NCBI GenBank assembly: GCA_937873135.1
Contig: CALMVQ010000164.1
Coordinates: 1-39,730, forward strand
Source: an uncultured Scytonema sp.
GTDB lineage: Bacteria > Cyanobacteriota > Cyanobacteriia > Cyanobacteriales > Nostocaceae
Direction: 5' to 3'
DNA: 39,730 bases
Under the pieces are notes generated by a model. The model had not been told where the DNA came from. It made no database searches and saw nothing but the letters and a program-made list of their open reading frames with translations. Of this stretch, positions 33,725-39,730 are shown one piece after another (the stretch's first letter is position 1; every line of letters starts with the position of its first letter). A program made the position numbers and the translations under genes.

Positions 33725-33860
33725 AATATAGCAGTCCTTGGAGGAGTCGTGAAAAATATAGATAAAGAAATAAACCGCCAAGAACGCTTTCTCTGCGAAA
33801 AGGACGCAAAAGGAAGAAAGAAATATACTATTTTCACAAATGATTTAGAACTGCTATATT
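33725..33860. mobile_element. Candidate MITE with perfect 11-bp terminal inverted repeats
   Basis: AATATAGCAGT (33725-33735) is exactly inverted as ACTGCTATATT (33850-33860). The 136-bp interior has no coding capacity and includes CCGCCAAGAACGC and AGGACGCAAAAGG. Size and ends fit a miniature inverted-repeat transposable element. No clear target duplication flanks it, and no second copy was seen in the window. Confidence 0.6.
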
Positions 33861-34350
33861 GCTAATTTATAACTCCTCGTTTTTGAAAAGTATAGGAAGA
33901 GCAAAGCTTAGCAAGCTTAGTATAAATCTGCTATTACTGAACATTTTATAGCAGACAATATATAAAGTTTGGCAAGAATAATATATGATTGCTATCTTGA
34001 GCGATTGCACATATATATTGCATATTCTTTATCCTTATATGTCATTTTTATGTAAAAGATTGCTTAATTATTTGTATATATTGAAGTTTGTTAAAATTGG
34101 CTTCTCTTTCCTTATAAATAAAAGCAGGGAAGACTATAGCCAATAAATAGTAATCGAATAATGACTACTCACAACAGGGGTGTAATCACTAATTACCAAG
34201 TATCAATTACGCTTTTTTTACAACCATTATTGAGCAACCTACAATTTGATTTATGTAACGCTTAGTTAGTAGCTTACCCAAGTTTTTCATAACTCAAATA
34301 GAAATATTATATTGGAAATGATCTAATTGATTATCTCCAATTCCTATTAT

Positions 34351-34397
34351 CAATAGAGAAAACACGATGTAATAGATACTTTACATCTACTCTATTG
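34351..34397. repeat. Nested hairpin CAATAGAG / GATGTAA
   Basis: The outer arms CAATAGAG (34351-34358) and CTCTATTG (34390-34397) enclose the inner arms GATGTAA (34366-34372) and TTACATC (34381-34387). Two stems separated by an unpaired bulge would form. It may be part of a decayed repeat or an RNA structure; no neighbouring gene makes use of it obvious. Confidence 0.6.
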
Positions 34398-34581
34398 AAA
34401 ATAAAGAATTTACTACATCCGCTCTCAAATTGTTGCCAAGATTCTATATTCTTTAAAATGAGATGACCCTGATAGGAATCCTGGAGAATATGGTTCAATA
34501 ATATATTGACAATATTTGTAAAAACAATACGGTAATTACTGAATTTAATATCAAAAAATGCAGTTTATTTCAATAATTATA

Positions 34582-34692
34582 CTAGTACAACAAGGCAAAA
34601 GTAAAAAGTAAAAAGTAAAAAGAAAGAACACCTACTTTGTAAGCTTTTTATCTGTTTCAGATGGGTGGTTTATTTCCGCCGATATGTACTAG
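34582..34692. repeat. 111-bp dispersed element, copy 2
   Basis: Same length and ends (CTAGTACAAC...ATATGTACTAG) as 16941-17051, with three differences clustered in the middle (ACCTACTTTG against ACTTATTCTG). It lies about 200 bases upstream of the cysteine desulfurase gene. Confidence 0.85.
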
Positions 34693-34898
34693 CAGCATTG
34701 AAACAGGATCACTGGAAGGCGATCGCTGTTCAGTACGACTGTTACGTATAGCATAATCTTTGACAGAAAGCACCTGACTATAGAAAGATAAAAATATACT
34801 TATATAGCTATCCAAAAGATTGTCAGAATTTTGCAATAACTGTATATGCTGATGGTAGAGGCAACCACGTGTAAGAGTGTGTTCTCACTTGAGATGTT

Positions 34899-36062
34899 AT
34901 GCAAATTTATCTAGATTACAGCGCTACCACTCCCACTCGCCCAGAAGCGATCGCAGCCATGCAGGCAGTCCTCACTCAACAATGGGGTAATCCCTCCAGC
35001 TTACATGAGTGGGGACAACGAGCAGCAACAGTTGTGGAACAAGCGAGGATGCAGGTTGCTGGTTTAATTAACGCTGAGGCTGAATCCATCATCTTTACTT
35101 CTGGTGGTACCGAAGCAAACAATCAAGCAATTATGGGAGTTGCCCGTTTGTACGCCAAACCGCAACACATCATTATTTCCAGTATTGAACATTCAGCAAT
35201 TGCCGAACCAGTCCACTTGCTAGAGTTGTGGGGTTGGCAAGTCACTCACTTAGGTGTGGATGCCAAAGGCAGGATTAACCCAAGGGATTTAAAAGCGGCG
35301 ATGCAGGATAACACCGTCTTAGTATCGGTGATTTACGGTCAAAGTGAAGTTGGGACAATTCAACCAATTGAGGAATTGGGAAATATTGCTCACATGCATA
35401 ATGTGCTATTTCATACTGATGCTGTCCAATTCGCTGGACGATTGCCAGTAGATGTAAGAAAACTCCCTGTAGATTTACTGAGTATTTCTAGTCATAAAAT
35501 TTATGGTCCACAGGGTGCAGGGGCATTGTATGTCCGTCAGGGTGTAGAGTTAATCCCCCTACTTGTTGGTGGAGGACAAGAAATGCGACTGCGTTCAGGT
35601 ACGCAAGCAGTACCCACCATCGCTGGTTTTGGTGTCGCAGCAGAGTTAGCTGTGCAAGAAATGCCTACAGAAACACCCCGATTAATTAAGTTACGCGATC
35701 GCTTGTTTGCCCAGTTAGCTGATATTCCTGGTTTAATTCCCACAGGCGATCGCATTCACCGTCTACCTCACCATGTAAGTTTCTGCCTAGATTACGCAGA
35801 TGGTGAAAAACTTAGTGGCAAAACTTTGGTGCGAGAGATGAATCTAGCTGGCATCGGTATCAGTGCCGGCGCTGCCTGTCATAGTGGTAAACTCAGTCCT
35901 AGTCCCATACTGTTAGCAATGGGCTACTCTGAAAAAGCAGCCTTAGGCGCAATTCGGATGACAGTAGGTCGCGACACCACAGAAGCTGATGTAGATTGGA
36001 CAGCAATGGTGTTGAAGCAAGTTTTAGAACGACTAACACCTGTAAAATTAGTCATCAGATAA
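34899..36062 (+). CDS. Cysteine desulfurase, NifS/IscS family
   Basis: The 387-residue PLP enzyme removes sulfur from cysteine for iron-sulfur clusters and thio-cofactors. It starts MQIYLDYSATTPTRPEAI, with GNPSSLHEWG, IIFTSGGTEANNQAI and SSIEHSAI marking the fold. The PLP Lys is Lys200 in SISSHKIYGPQG, with FHTDAVQFAG upstream. The catalytic Cys is Cys327 in SAGAACHSGKLSPSP, a long-loop group I type. The C-terminus continues GAIRMTVGRDTTEADVD. Group I NifS/IscS cannot be separated further here. The DUF1995 gene begins 33 bases after the stop and is likely cotranscribed. The upstream 200 bases hold the 111-bp repeat and presumably the promoter. Confidence 0.96.
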   Translation: MQIYLDYSATTPTRPEAIAAMQAVLTQQWGNPSSLHEWGQRAATVVEQARMQVAGLINAEAESIIFTSGGTEANNQAIMGVARLYAKPQHIIISSIEHSAIAEPVHLLELWGWQVTHLGVDAKGRINPRDLKAAMQDNTVLVSVIYGQSEVGTIQPIEELGNIAHMHNVLFHTDAVQFAGRLPVDVRKLPVDLLSISSHKIYGPQGAGALYVRQGVELIPLLVGGGQEMRLRSGTQAVPTIAGFGVAAELAVQEMPTETPRLIKLRDRLFAQLADIPGLIPTGDRIHRLPHHVSFCLDYADGEKLSGKTLVREMNLAGIGISAGAACHSGKLSPSPILLAMGYSEKAALGAIRMTVGRDTTEADVDWTAMVLKQVLERLTPVKLVIR

Positions 36063-36094
36063 GTTTTTCATTCCTAAGTCCTCACTTTTCAGAC

Positions 36095-36826
36095 ATGACT
36101 GAACTTCCCAAGACTTTAGAAGATGCGATCGCCCAGGCACAGGTAGCTACCCAGGCAGCACTAGCAGATGGATATAAAAGATTACAAGTTGAGTTGCTTT
36201 TCCCAGAACTCAAACCGATGCCTGTAGCAGAGCAATTTTTGCCAATTTTTGAAAAATACGGTTCCCACATCAGAATATTGTTTCCTGATGCCGGTGGTGC
36301 TGCCCTTGCCAAACGCGAGTGGGGGGAAGTCCCATTTCAAATTTCTGATATAGGAAGCGGCAAAACAGGCGCACGGCAAAAAATTTATCCAGAGGACGAA
36401 ATATTCTTATTTGTTGCCCCAACAGCAATAGAAGTCATACCGTTAGAAAAGCTGTGTGAAGAAATAGGCGATCGCCCTCTAGTCATGTTAAATCCTCGGT
36501 TGGAAGATGCAGGTATAGTTGGCATTGGTTACGCCGCACGTCAAATACGCGAACGTTTCATCAAGACTATTGAATCCTGCTATTACCTGCGTCCTATCTT
36601 TGAAGAAGCAGCAGTCTTTCGTTGCTACCCTGGATTGTGGGAAGTCTGGGTGAGCAAAGGCAGCGACTATCAAAAGATTACCGAATTACCTAACAGACCA
36701 TCAGGCGACGAACTCGATTCTATTCTAATGCAGAAACAACCTCAAACACCCGGAGAACCTGCTTCCGTGAAAAAGTCAAGTATGTTTAGAGGGTTACAAC
36801 GGTTCTTACGGGCGTTGAGGAGTTAA
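36095..36826 (+). CDS. DUF1995 protein
   Basis: This 243-residue soluble protein is of the DUF1995 family found in cyanobacteria and plastids. It begins MTELPKTLEDAIAQAQVATQ, continues YKRLQVELLFPELKPMPVAE, and has a Rossmann-like core with IRILFPDAGGAALAKREWG, DEIFLFVAPTAIEVIP and PLVMLNPRLEDAGIVGIG. The C-terminal part YYLRPIFEEAAVFRCYPGLW and a basic tail complete it. The plant relative LPA3 helps photosystem II accumulate, but the role here is unproven. The ATG at 36095 is chosen because the upstream extension to 35996 overlaps the cysteine desulfurase in another frame. It lies 33 bases downstream of that gene. Confidence 0.92.
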   Translation: MTELPKTLEDAIAQAQVATQAALADGYKRLQVELLFPELKPMPVAEQFLPIFEKYGSHIRILFPDAGGAALAKREWGEVPFQISDIGSGKTGARQKIYPEDEIFLFVAPTAIEVIPLEKLCEEIGDRPLVMLNPRLEDAGIVGIGYAARQIRERFIKTIESCYYLRPIFEEAAVFRCYPGLWEVWVSKGSDYQKITELPNRPSGDELDSILMQKQPQTPGEPASVKKSSMFRGLQRFLRALRS

Positions 36827-36898
36827 CAAAATGGGGAGTGAGGAGTGAAAAGAATTTATACAGAGAATTTTCTCTCCCTTTGTTCTCTGTACATAATG

Positions 36899-37035
36899 CA
36901 ATACGGTTCAGTTAAGGTTTGAGCCCCCCTTTTTAAGGGGAGCGAGTGTTGTGCGGGAGATCCCCCCATTGAGGCATCTGGCGTTGGGTTGGGGGGATCT
37001 TCGATAACTGAACACTATTAACAGCAACCGTATTG
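36899..37035. mobile_element. MITE with 10-bp inverted ends and 10-bp target duplication
   Basis: CAATACGGTT (36899-36908) is exactly inverted as AACCGTATTG (37026-37035). Immediately outside, GTACATAATG occurs at 36889-36898 and again at 37036-37045, a perfect 10-bp direct repeat abutting both ends. This is the signature of transposase-mediated insertion. Inside are subterminal inverted CAGTTA words and a GATCCCCCC (36959-36967) / GGGGGGATC (36991-36999) stem. The 137-bp element has no coding capacity, so it must have been mobilised in trans. A 10-bp duplication is in the range reported for IS4- and ISAs1-like elements. Confidence 0.88.
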
Positions 37036-37090
37036 GTACATAATGAGCCAAACCAACCCCGCTAAAACCTGAGTTCGACGTAAAAAAAGA

Positions 37091-37119
37091 CTGAAAAGCA
37101 GACAGAGTAAACTTTTCAG
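37091..37119. repeat. Hairpin CTGAAAAG / CTTTTCAG
   Basis: An 8-bp perfect stem (37091-37098 with 37112-37119) around a 13-base loop, downstream of the mobile element. No T-run follows on the plus strand. Confidence 0.55.
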
Positions 37120-37449
37120 CAATACAGGGCTGTGTAAATTAATGTCAACAAGATTCTATAAGTTATAACTAGTACGGATTTAGACATTGTCAGTACTTAA
37201 ATATAAGATGCTGACTTTATCACAAATTCATGATGAAAATAAGGCTTAAAAAAATGTATATAATGTTCAGTATGTACAGTCTATAAGTCCTATTCAATAC
37301 TTTTAATTTGTAATTTTACTGAAAATTATATTGTTTTCATAAAGTGAATCAACCAATGCTTGTAATTGCCGCACTTATCAGCTTAGTATTTGTTTTTGGT
37401 AAGTTAGTGTAATTTATAACACAAGGGTGAGATAATTTTGACTGAGAAA

Positions 37450-38394
37450 ATGATGACAGCAACTTGCTACAAGACTGTTGCAAGTAAAGGATTCGATGTT
37501 AAGAACTATCTAATGAGTTTAGATATATTGAGAAAAAACTTAACAAAAGCTACAGGCATAGCTACAGCGATTGGGATTACAGCTTGTCTATTTCCGGCAA
37601 CTGCTCAAGCTCAAATATCTCCAATTCCAAATCCAATTCCAATTCCAAATCCAATTCCAATTCCAATTCCAAATCCAATTCCAAATCCAATTCCAAATCC
37701 AATTCCAATTCCAATTCTACCACTGGACACGCCACTCCTCGAGTTTTCTGGGAATTCGGATGTTCAGTCAAATGTTAATGTTAGCTTTCTTTTAAACCCC
37801 TCTGTTGAGAACACGAACAGCCAGGGTCCTTATCTGGGAGTGTTCCCTGGAGCTATTCTAAACTTTACTGATAGTGGTAATCCTGACAACAATCTCAGTC
37901 CTTTTTCTGCTTCGTCTGGAACTCTGACAGCTTCTTTACTTACACCCGATCCGACTACTAACAATTTCACAGGAGTGGGTGTTTTCCCCGGATTTGGCTA
38001 TGGCTATTCGACTATCACCGACAATACTACTGCTGGTAATTTTAGCAACGGTGGGTTGAGGTACGATGTTACATTTGACAATAGCCCAGAAAGATTAACT
38101 TTGTTCATTCCTTCCACCGATCCTAACTTGAGTAATTCCCTATCCGGTTTAATTACTTCTTTAGGCACAAGTCGATATAGTGAACTACAAGGAGTGGTAA
38201 CTCGTTCCGATGGGAGCAATGAACGGTTTTTCGTCGCTAACCCAGCTATCCAAAACCAACAATTTAGACGAACCTTCAATGTATCCCTTGTAACTGTCCC
38301 CGAACCAACTGCTACAGCTAGTCTGCTTGCTGTAGGAGCTTTGGGTGCAGTATCAGTGGTGAAACGGAACCGGAATGTGAGGAAATCAGTTTAA
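37450..38394 (+). CDS. PEP-CTERM-sorted exported protein with Pro-Ile/Pro-Asn repeats
   Basis: This exported protein of about 314 residues has a signal sequence ending TACLFPATAQAQ. A low-complexity spacer of alternating Pro-Ile and Pro-Asn follows (encoded at 37621-37716). The mature body is rich in Ser, Asn and Thr (NVSFLLNPSVENTNS, LGVFPGAILNFTDSG, FPGFGYGYSTITDN). The C-terminus is a PEP-CTERM signal: VPEPTATASLL, a hydrophobic helix and a basic end, KRNRN, expected to be processed by an exosortase. Surface or extracellular-matrix location follows. Three starts are possible: TTG 37438, ATG 37450 and ATG 37513, the last giving the most standard signal peptide. It precedes a haemagglutinin-type gene on the same strand. 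Confidence 0.85.
   Translation: MMTATCYKTVASKGFDVKNYLMSLDILRKNLTKATGIATAIGITACLFPATAQAQISPIPNPIPIPNPIPIPIPNPIPNPIPNPIPIPILPLDTPLLEFSGNSDVQSNVNVSFLLNPSVENTNSQGPYLGVFPGAILNFTDSGNPDNNLSPFSASSGTLTASLLTPDPTTNNFTGVGVFPGFGYGYSTITDNTTAGNFSNGGLRYDVTFDNSPERLTLFIPSTDPNLSNSLSGLITSLGTSRYSELQGVVTRSDGSNERFFVANPAIQNQQFRRTFNVSLVTVPEPTATASLLAVGALGAVSVVKRNRNVRKSV
37621..37716. repeat. In-frame hexamer tandem array (CCAATT/CCAAAT)
   Basis: Sixteen consecutive hexamers, eleven CCAATT and five CCAAAT, lie in frame within the PEP-CTERM gene. Each encodes Pro-Ile or Pro-Asn. The array can expand or contract without shifting the frame. Confidence 0.95.
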
Positions 38395-38415
38395 CTGATT
38401 GTCAGGAAGCCCATA

Positions 38416-38441
38416 TCACCATAATCTTAAGATTATGGTGA
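38416..38441. terminator. 26-bp perfect palindrome after the PEP-CTERM gene
   Basis: The arm TCACCATAATCTT (38416-38428) is followed directly by its inverse AAGATTATGGTGA (38429-38441). It lies 22 bases after the PEP-CTERM stop and 11 before the next ATG. No T-run follows, so it may be a terminator, a regulatory site for the next gene or a repeat. Confidence 0.6.
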
Positions 38442-38452
38442 GAATTTACTTT

Positions 38453-39730
38453 ATGAAAACCTGCCCTTATCAATTGTGCATCTTGAGTGGAAGTGCCTTG
38501 TTTTGGCTGTTAGGTTTGTACCCTGTAACAGCACAAATCGTTCCAGATAGAACGCTTCCTAACAATTCCATCGTGACACCCAATGGGAACAGAAGTATTA
38601 TCACTGGCGGAACGCAAGCCGGAAGAAACCTGTTCCACAGCTTCAGAGATTTTTCCGTTCCTAATAATAGCGAAGCTTTCTTTAACAATCTTTCTGATAT
38701 TCAGAACATTATTACTCGAGTAACAGGTGGATCTATCTCTACTATTAATGGTTCAATCCGAGCTAACAGTGCAAATCTATTTTTTACCAACCCCAATGGC
38801 ATCATTTTTGGACCAAATGCTAGTTTGAATATTGGGGGTTCGTTTGTAGCGAGTACAGCGAGCAGTATAAGGTTTGCTGATGGCACAGAATTTAGCGCCA
38901 TCAATCCTCAAGTCACCCCTTTGTTAACGGTAAGTGTCCCGATAGGACTGCAATTTGGCTCAAATCCAGGAGAGATTGTTAACCAATCCCAGGCCAGTCT
39001 GAATGGATCGCTCAATAGTAATAATCAGCCTGCTGGACTTCAAGTTCCAAGTGGCAAGACTTTGGCACTGGTAGGCGGTAATGTTTCCCTTATAAATGGC
39101 AATTTAACAGCAGCAGGTGGAAGAATTGAGCTAGGTAGTGTTGAGACGGGTTTGGTTAATCTCACTCAGACTCCAGAAGGCTACTACGCTTTGGGATATG
39201 CAGGCATTCAGAACTTCCGAGATCTTCAACTCTCTGGTGCGGCTACGGTTGATGCAAGCGGTATGGGCGGTGGCGCTATTCAGCTTAGAGGCAGGAACAT
39301 CAACCTTACGGGTGATGCCCAAATTTTTTCTACCACTCAAGGTGCTCTCACAGGAGGAAATCTGACAGTAGACGCTACCGAGTCTGTAAACTTGAGCGGA
39401 AGTAACACTCGATTATTTACTGCCACTCTCGGTGCTGGGTCTGCTGGTAACTTGACACTCACAACTAGGAGTTTAGGAGTTGAAGGTGGTGCCGCAATTG
39501 TCTCTTCAACCTTAGGTACTGGTAGAGGAGGAAATCTGACTGTAGACGCTGCCGAGTCTGTAAATTTGAGTGGAAATAACACTCAATTATCTACTGCGAC
39601 TTCTGGTAATGGGTCGGCTGGTAACCTTCAACTCACAACTAGGAGTTTAGGAGTTGAAGGTGGTGCCGCAATTTCCTCTTCAACCTTAGGTACTGGTAGA
39701 GGAGGAAATCTGACTGTAGACGCTGCCGAG
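38453..39730 (+). CDS. Filamentous haemagglutinin-type secreted protein (TPS domain), 5' part
   Basis: The frame from ATG 38453 stays open for 426 codons to the window end, so the gene is partial. A signal peptide (MKTCPYQLCILSGSALFWLL, cleaved after PVTA near residue 27) leads into the haemagglutination-activity/two-partner-secretion domain: VPDRTLPNNSIV, LFHSFRDFSVPNN, NIITRVTGGSISTINGSI, NLFFTNPNGIIFGPNASLN and IGGSFVAST. Beta-helix repeats follow. This is a TpsA-type protein that would be carried across the outer membrane by a TpsB transporter, not seen here. From 39353 the gene contains 174-bp (58-codon) tandem repeats with GGNLTVDA and SVNLSG cores. The palindrome just upstream may affect its expression. 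Confidence 0.92.
   Translation, partial: MKTCPYQLCILSGSALFWLLGLYPVTAQIVPDRTLPNNSIVTPNGNRSIITGGTQAGRNLFHSFRDFSVPNNSEAFFNNLSDIQNIITRVTGGSISTINGSIRANSANLFFTNPNGIIFGPNASLNIGGSFVASTASSIRFADGTEFSAINPQVTPLLTVSVPIGLQFGSNPGEIVNQSQASLNGSLNSNNQPAGLQVPSGKTLALVGGNVSLINGNLTAAGGRIELGSVETGLVNLTQTPEGYYALGYAGIQNFRDLQLSGAATVDASGMGGGAIQLRGRNINLTGDAQIFSTTQGALTGGNLTVDATESVNLSGSNTRLFTATLGAGSAGNLTLTTRSLGVEGGAAIVSSTLGTGRGGNLTVDAAESVNLSGNNTQLSTATSGNGSAGNLQLTTRSLGVEGGAAISSSTLGTGRGGNLTVDAAE
39353..39730. repeat. 174-bp tandem repeats inside the haemagglutinin gene
   Basis: GGAGGAAA recurs at 39353, 39527 and 39701, giving a period of 174 bp (58 codons). The first unit is diverged. From about 39461 onward the next unit is nearly identical: over the 96 bases from 39461 and from 39635 only two positions differ. 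The array continues past the window end. Confidence 0.93.

Larger units (their letters stand above)
33595..34898. other. AT-rich gene-free region with mobile repeats
   Basis: This 1.3-kb stretch has no coding frame I can support on either strand. It contains a 136-bp element with 11-bp inverted ends (33725-33860), a duplicated AAGCTTAGC word near 33903-33922, a nested hairpin at 34351-34397 and the second copy of the 111-bp element (34582-34692). The promoter of the cysteine desulfurase gene should lie in the last 200 bases. The density of repeats suggests an insertion-tolerant spacer. Confidence 0.6.
36827..37449. other. Intergenic region with mobile element, upstream of the PEP-CTERM gene
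   Basis: Apart from the 137-bp element, this 620-base stretch holds a hairpin at 37091-37119 and long A/T tracts (37150-37440). The promoter of the PEP-CTERM gene should lie in the last 200 bases. A TTG at 37438, with AGGGTGAG a few bases upstream, is an alternative start for that gene. Confidence 0.5.

Noticed and set aside
37621-37716. Possible CRISPR-like array.
   Set aside because: The unit is six bases with no spacers, and it is in frame inside a gene.
37571-37795. Long Gln-Phe and Asn-Ser repeat frames over the hexamer array, and a Glu-Leu frame on the opposite strand.
   Set aside because: A hexamer array is open in all frames; only the Pro-Ile/Pro-Asn frame joins a signal peptide to a PEP-CTERM tail.
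1-39730. tRNA, rRNA and complete insertion sequences.
   Set aside because: No sequence resembling a tRNA cloverleaf, rRNA or a transposase gene was recognised by eye; a covariance-model scan would be needed to exclude tRNAs firmly.

Overview
The window looks like chromosomal DNA of a filamentous, probably Nostocales-type, cyanobacterium. The evidence is a photosystem II D1 gene (psbA), a cyanobacterial PsbP homologue (CyanoP), a cyanobacterial-length PEP carboxylase, a DUF1995 protein, an NdbB-like type II NAD(P)H dehydrogenase, many GCGATCGC (HIP1-type) octamers and numerous short dispersed repeats. A species cannot be named from the sequence alone.

Layout. 1-1.4 kb: an ACT-domain malic enzyme. 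1.5-3.0 kb: an accessory-gene graveyard with a HigB-like toxin fragment fused tail-to-tail to an XisH-like fragment, an apparently intact RelE/YafQ-type toxin-antitoxin pair and a frameshifted Uma2 nuclease remnant. 3.1-4.4 kb: psbA with a terminator and palindromes behind it. 5.0-9.6 kb: a two-gene unit, a DUF1574/SGNH-like protein followed by an MBOAT O-acyltransferase, a likely surface-polysaccharide O-acylation pair. 9.9-14.8 kb: a small conserved-looking protein, ppc and two small genes. 14.8-16.8 kb: maf and cyanoP on the minus strand, diverging from an unknown 213-residue protein. 16.9-18.5 kb: a 111-bp dispersed element, a chimeric Uma2 remnant and a long gene-free stretch. 18.6-20.7 kb: a probably Tat-exported phosphodiesterase/phosphatase. 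21.0-24.4 kb: RDD membrane protein, rpmG, rpsR and an RNase II-family exonuclease, all on the minus strand. 24.9-28.7 kb: moeA overlapping tail-to-tail with an FHA-PAS-GAF-GGDEF-EAL cyclic-di-GMP protein. 29.0-33.6 kb: a REG-2-like HAD hydrolase, ndbB, a gene remnant, a DUF1345 membrane protein and a membrane-anchored phospholipase D-like protein. 33.6-34.9 kb: an AT-rich repeat-bearing desert. 34.9-36.8 kb: cysteine desulfurase and DUF1995. 36.9-37.0 kb: a miniature inverted-repeat element with a perfect 10-bp target duplication. 37.4 kb to the end: a PEP-CTERM exported protein and the 5' part of a large haemagglutinin-type secreted protein with 174-bp tandem repeats, which runs off the window.

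How genes work together. Coherent groups are the translation/RNA-decay cluster (rpmG, rpsR, rnb), the acylation pair (DUF1574 + MBOAT), and the surface/exported proteins at the right end. The most informative non-gene signals are non-autonomous mobile repeats: a 137-bp element with target duplication, two 97%-identical 111-bp copies 17.6 kb apart, and a 136-bp element with 11-bp inverted ends. Decayed Uma2, HigB, XisH and other fragments mark sites of past accessory-gene turnover. No CRISPR array, rRNA, tRNA or complete insertion sequence was recognised.
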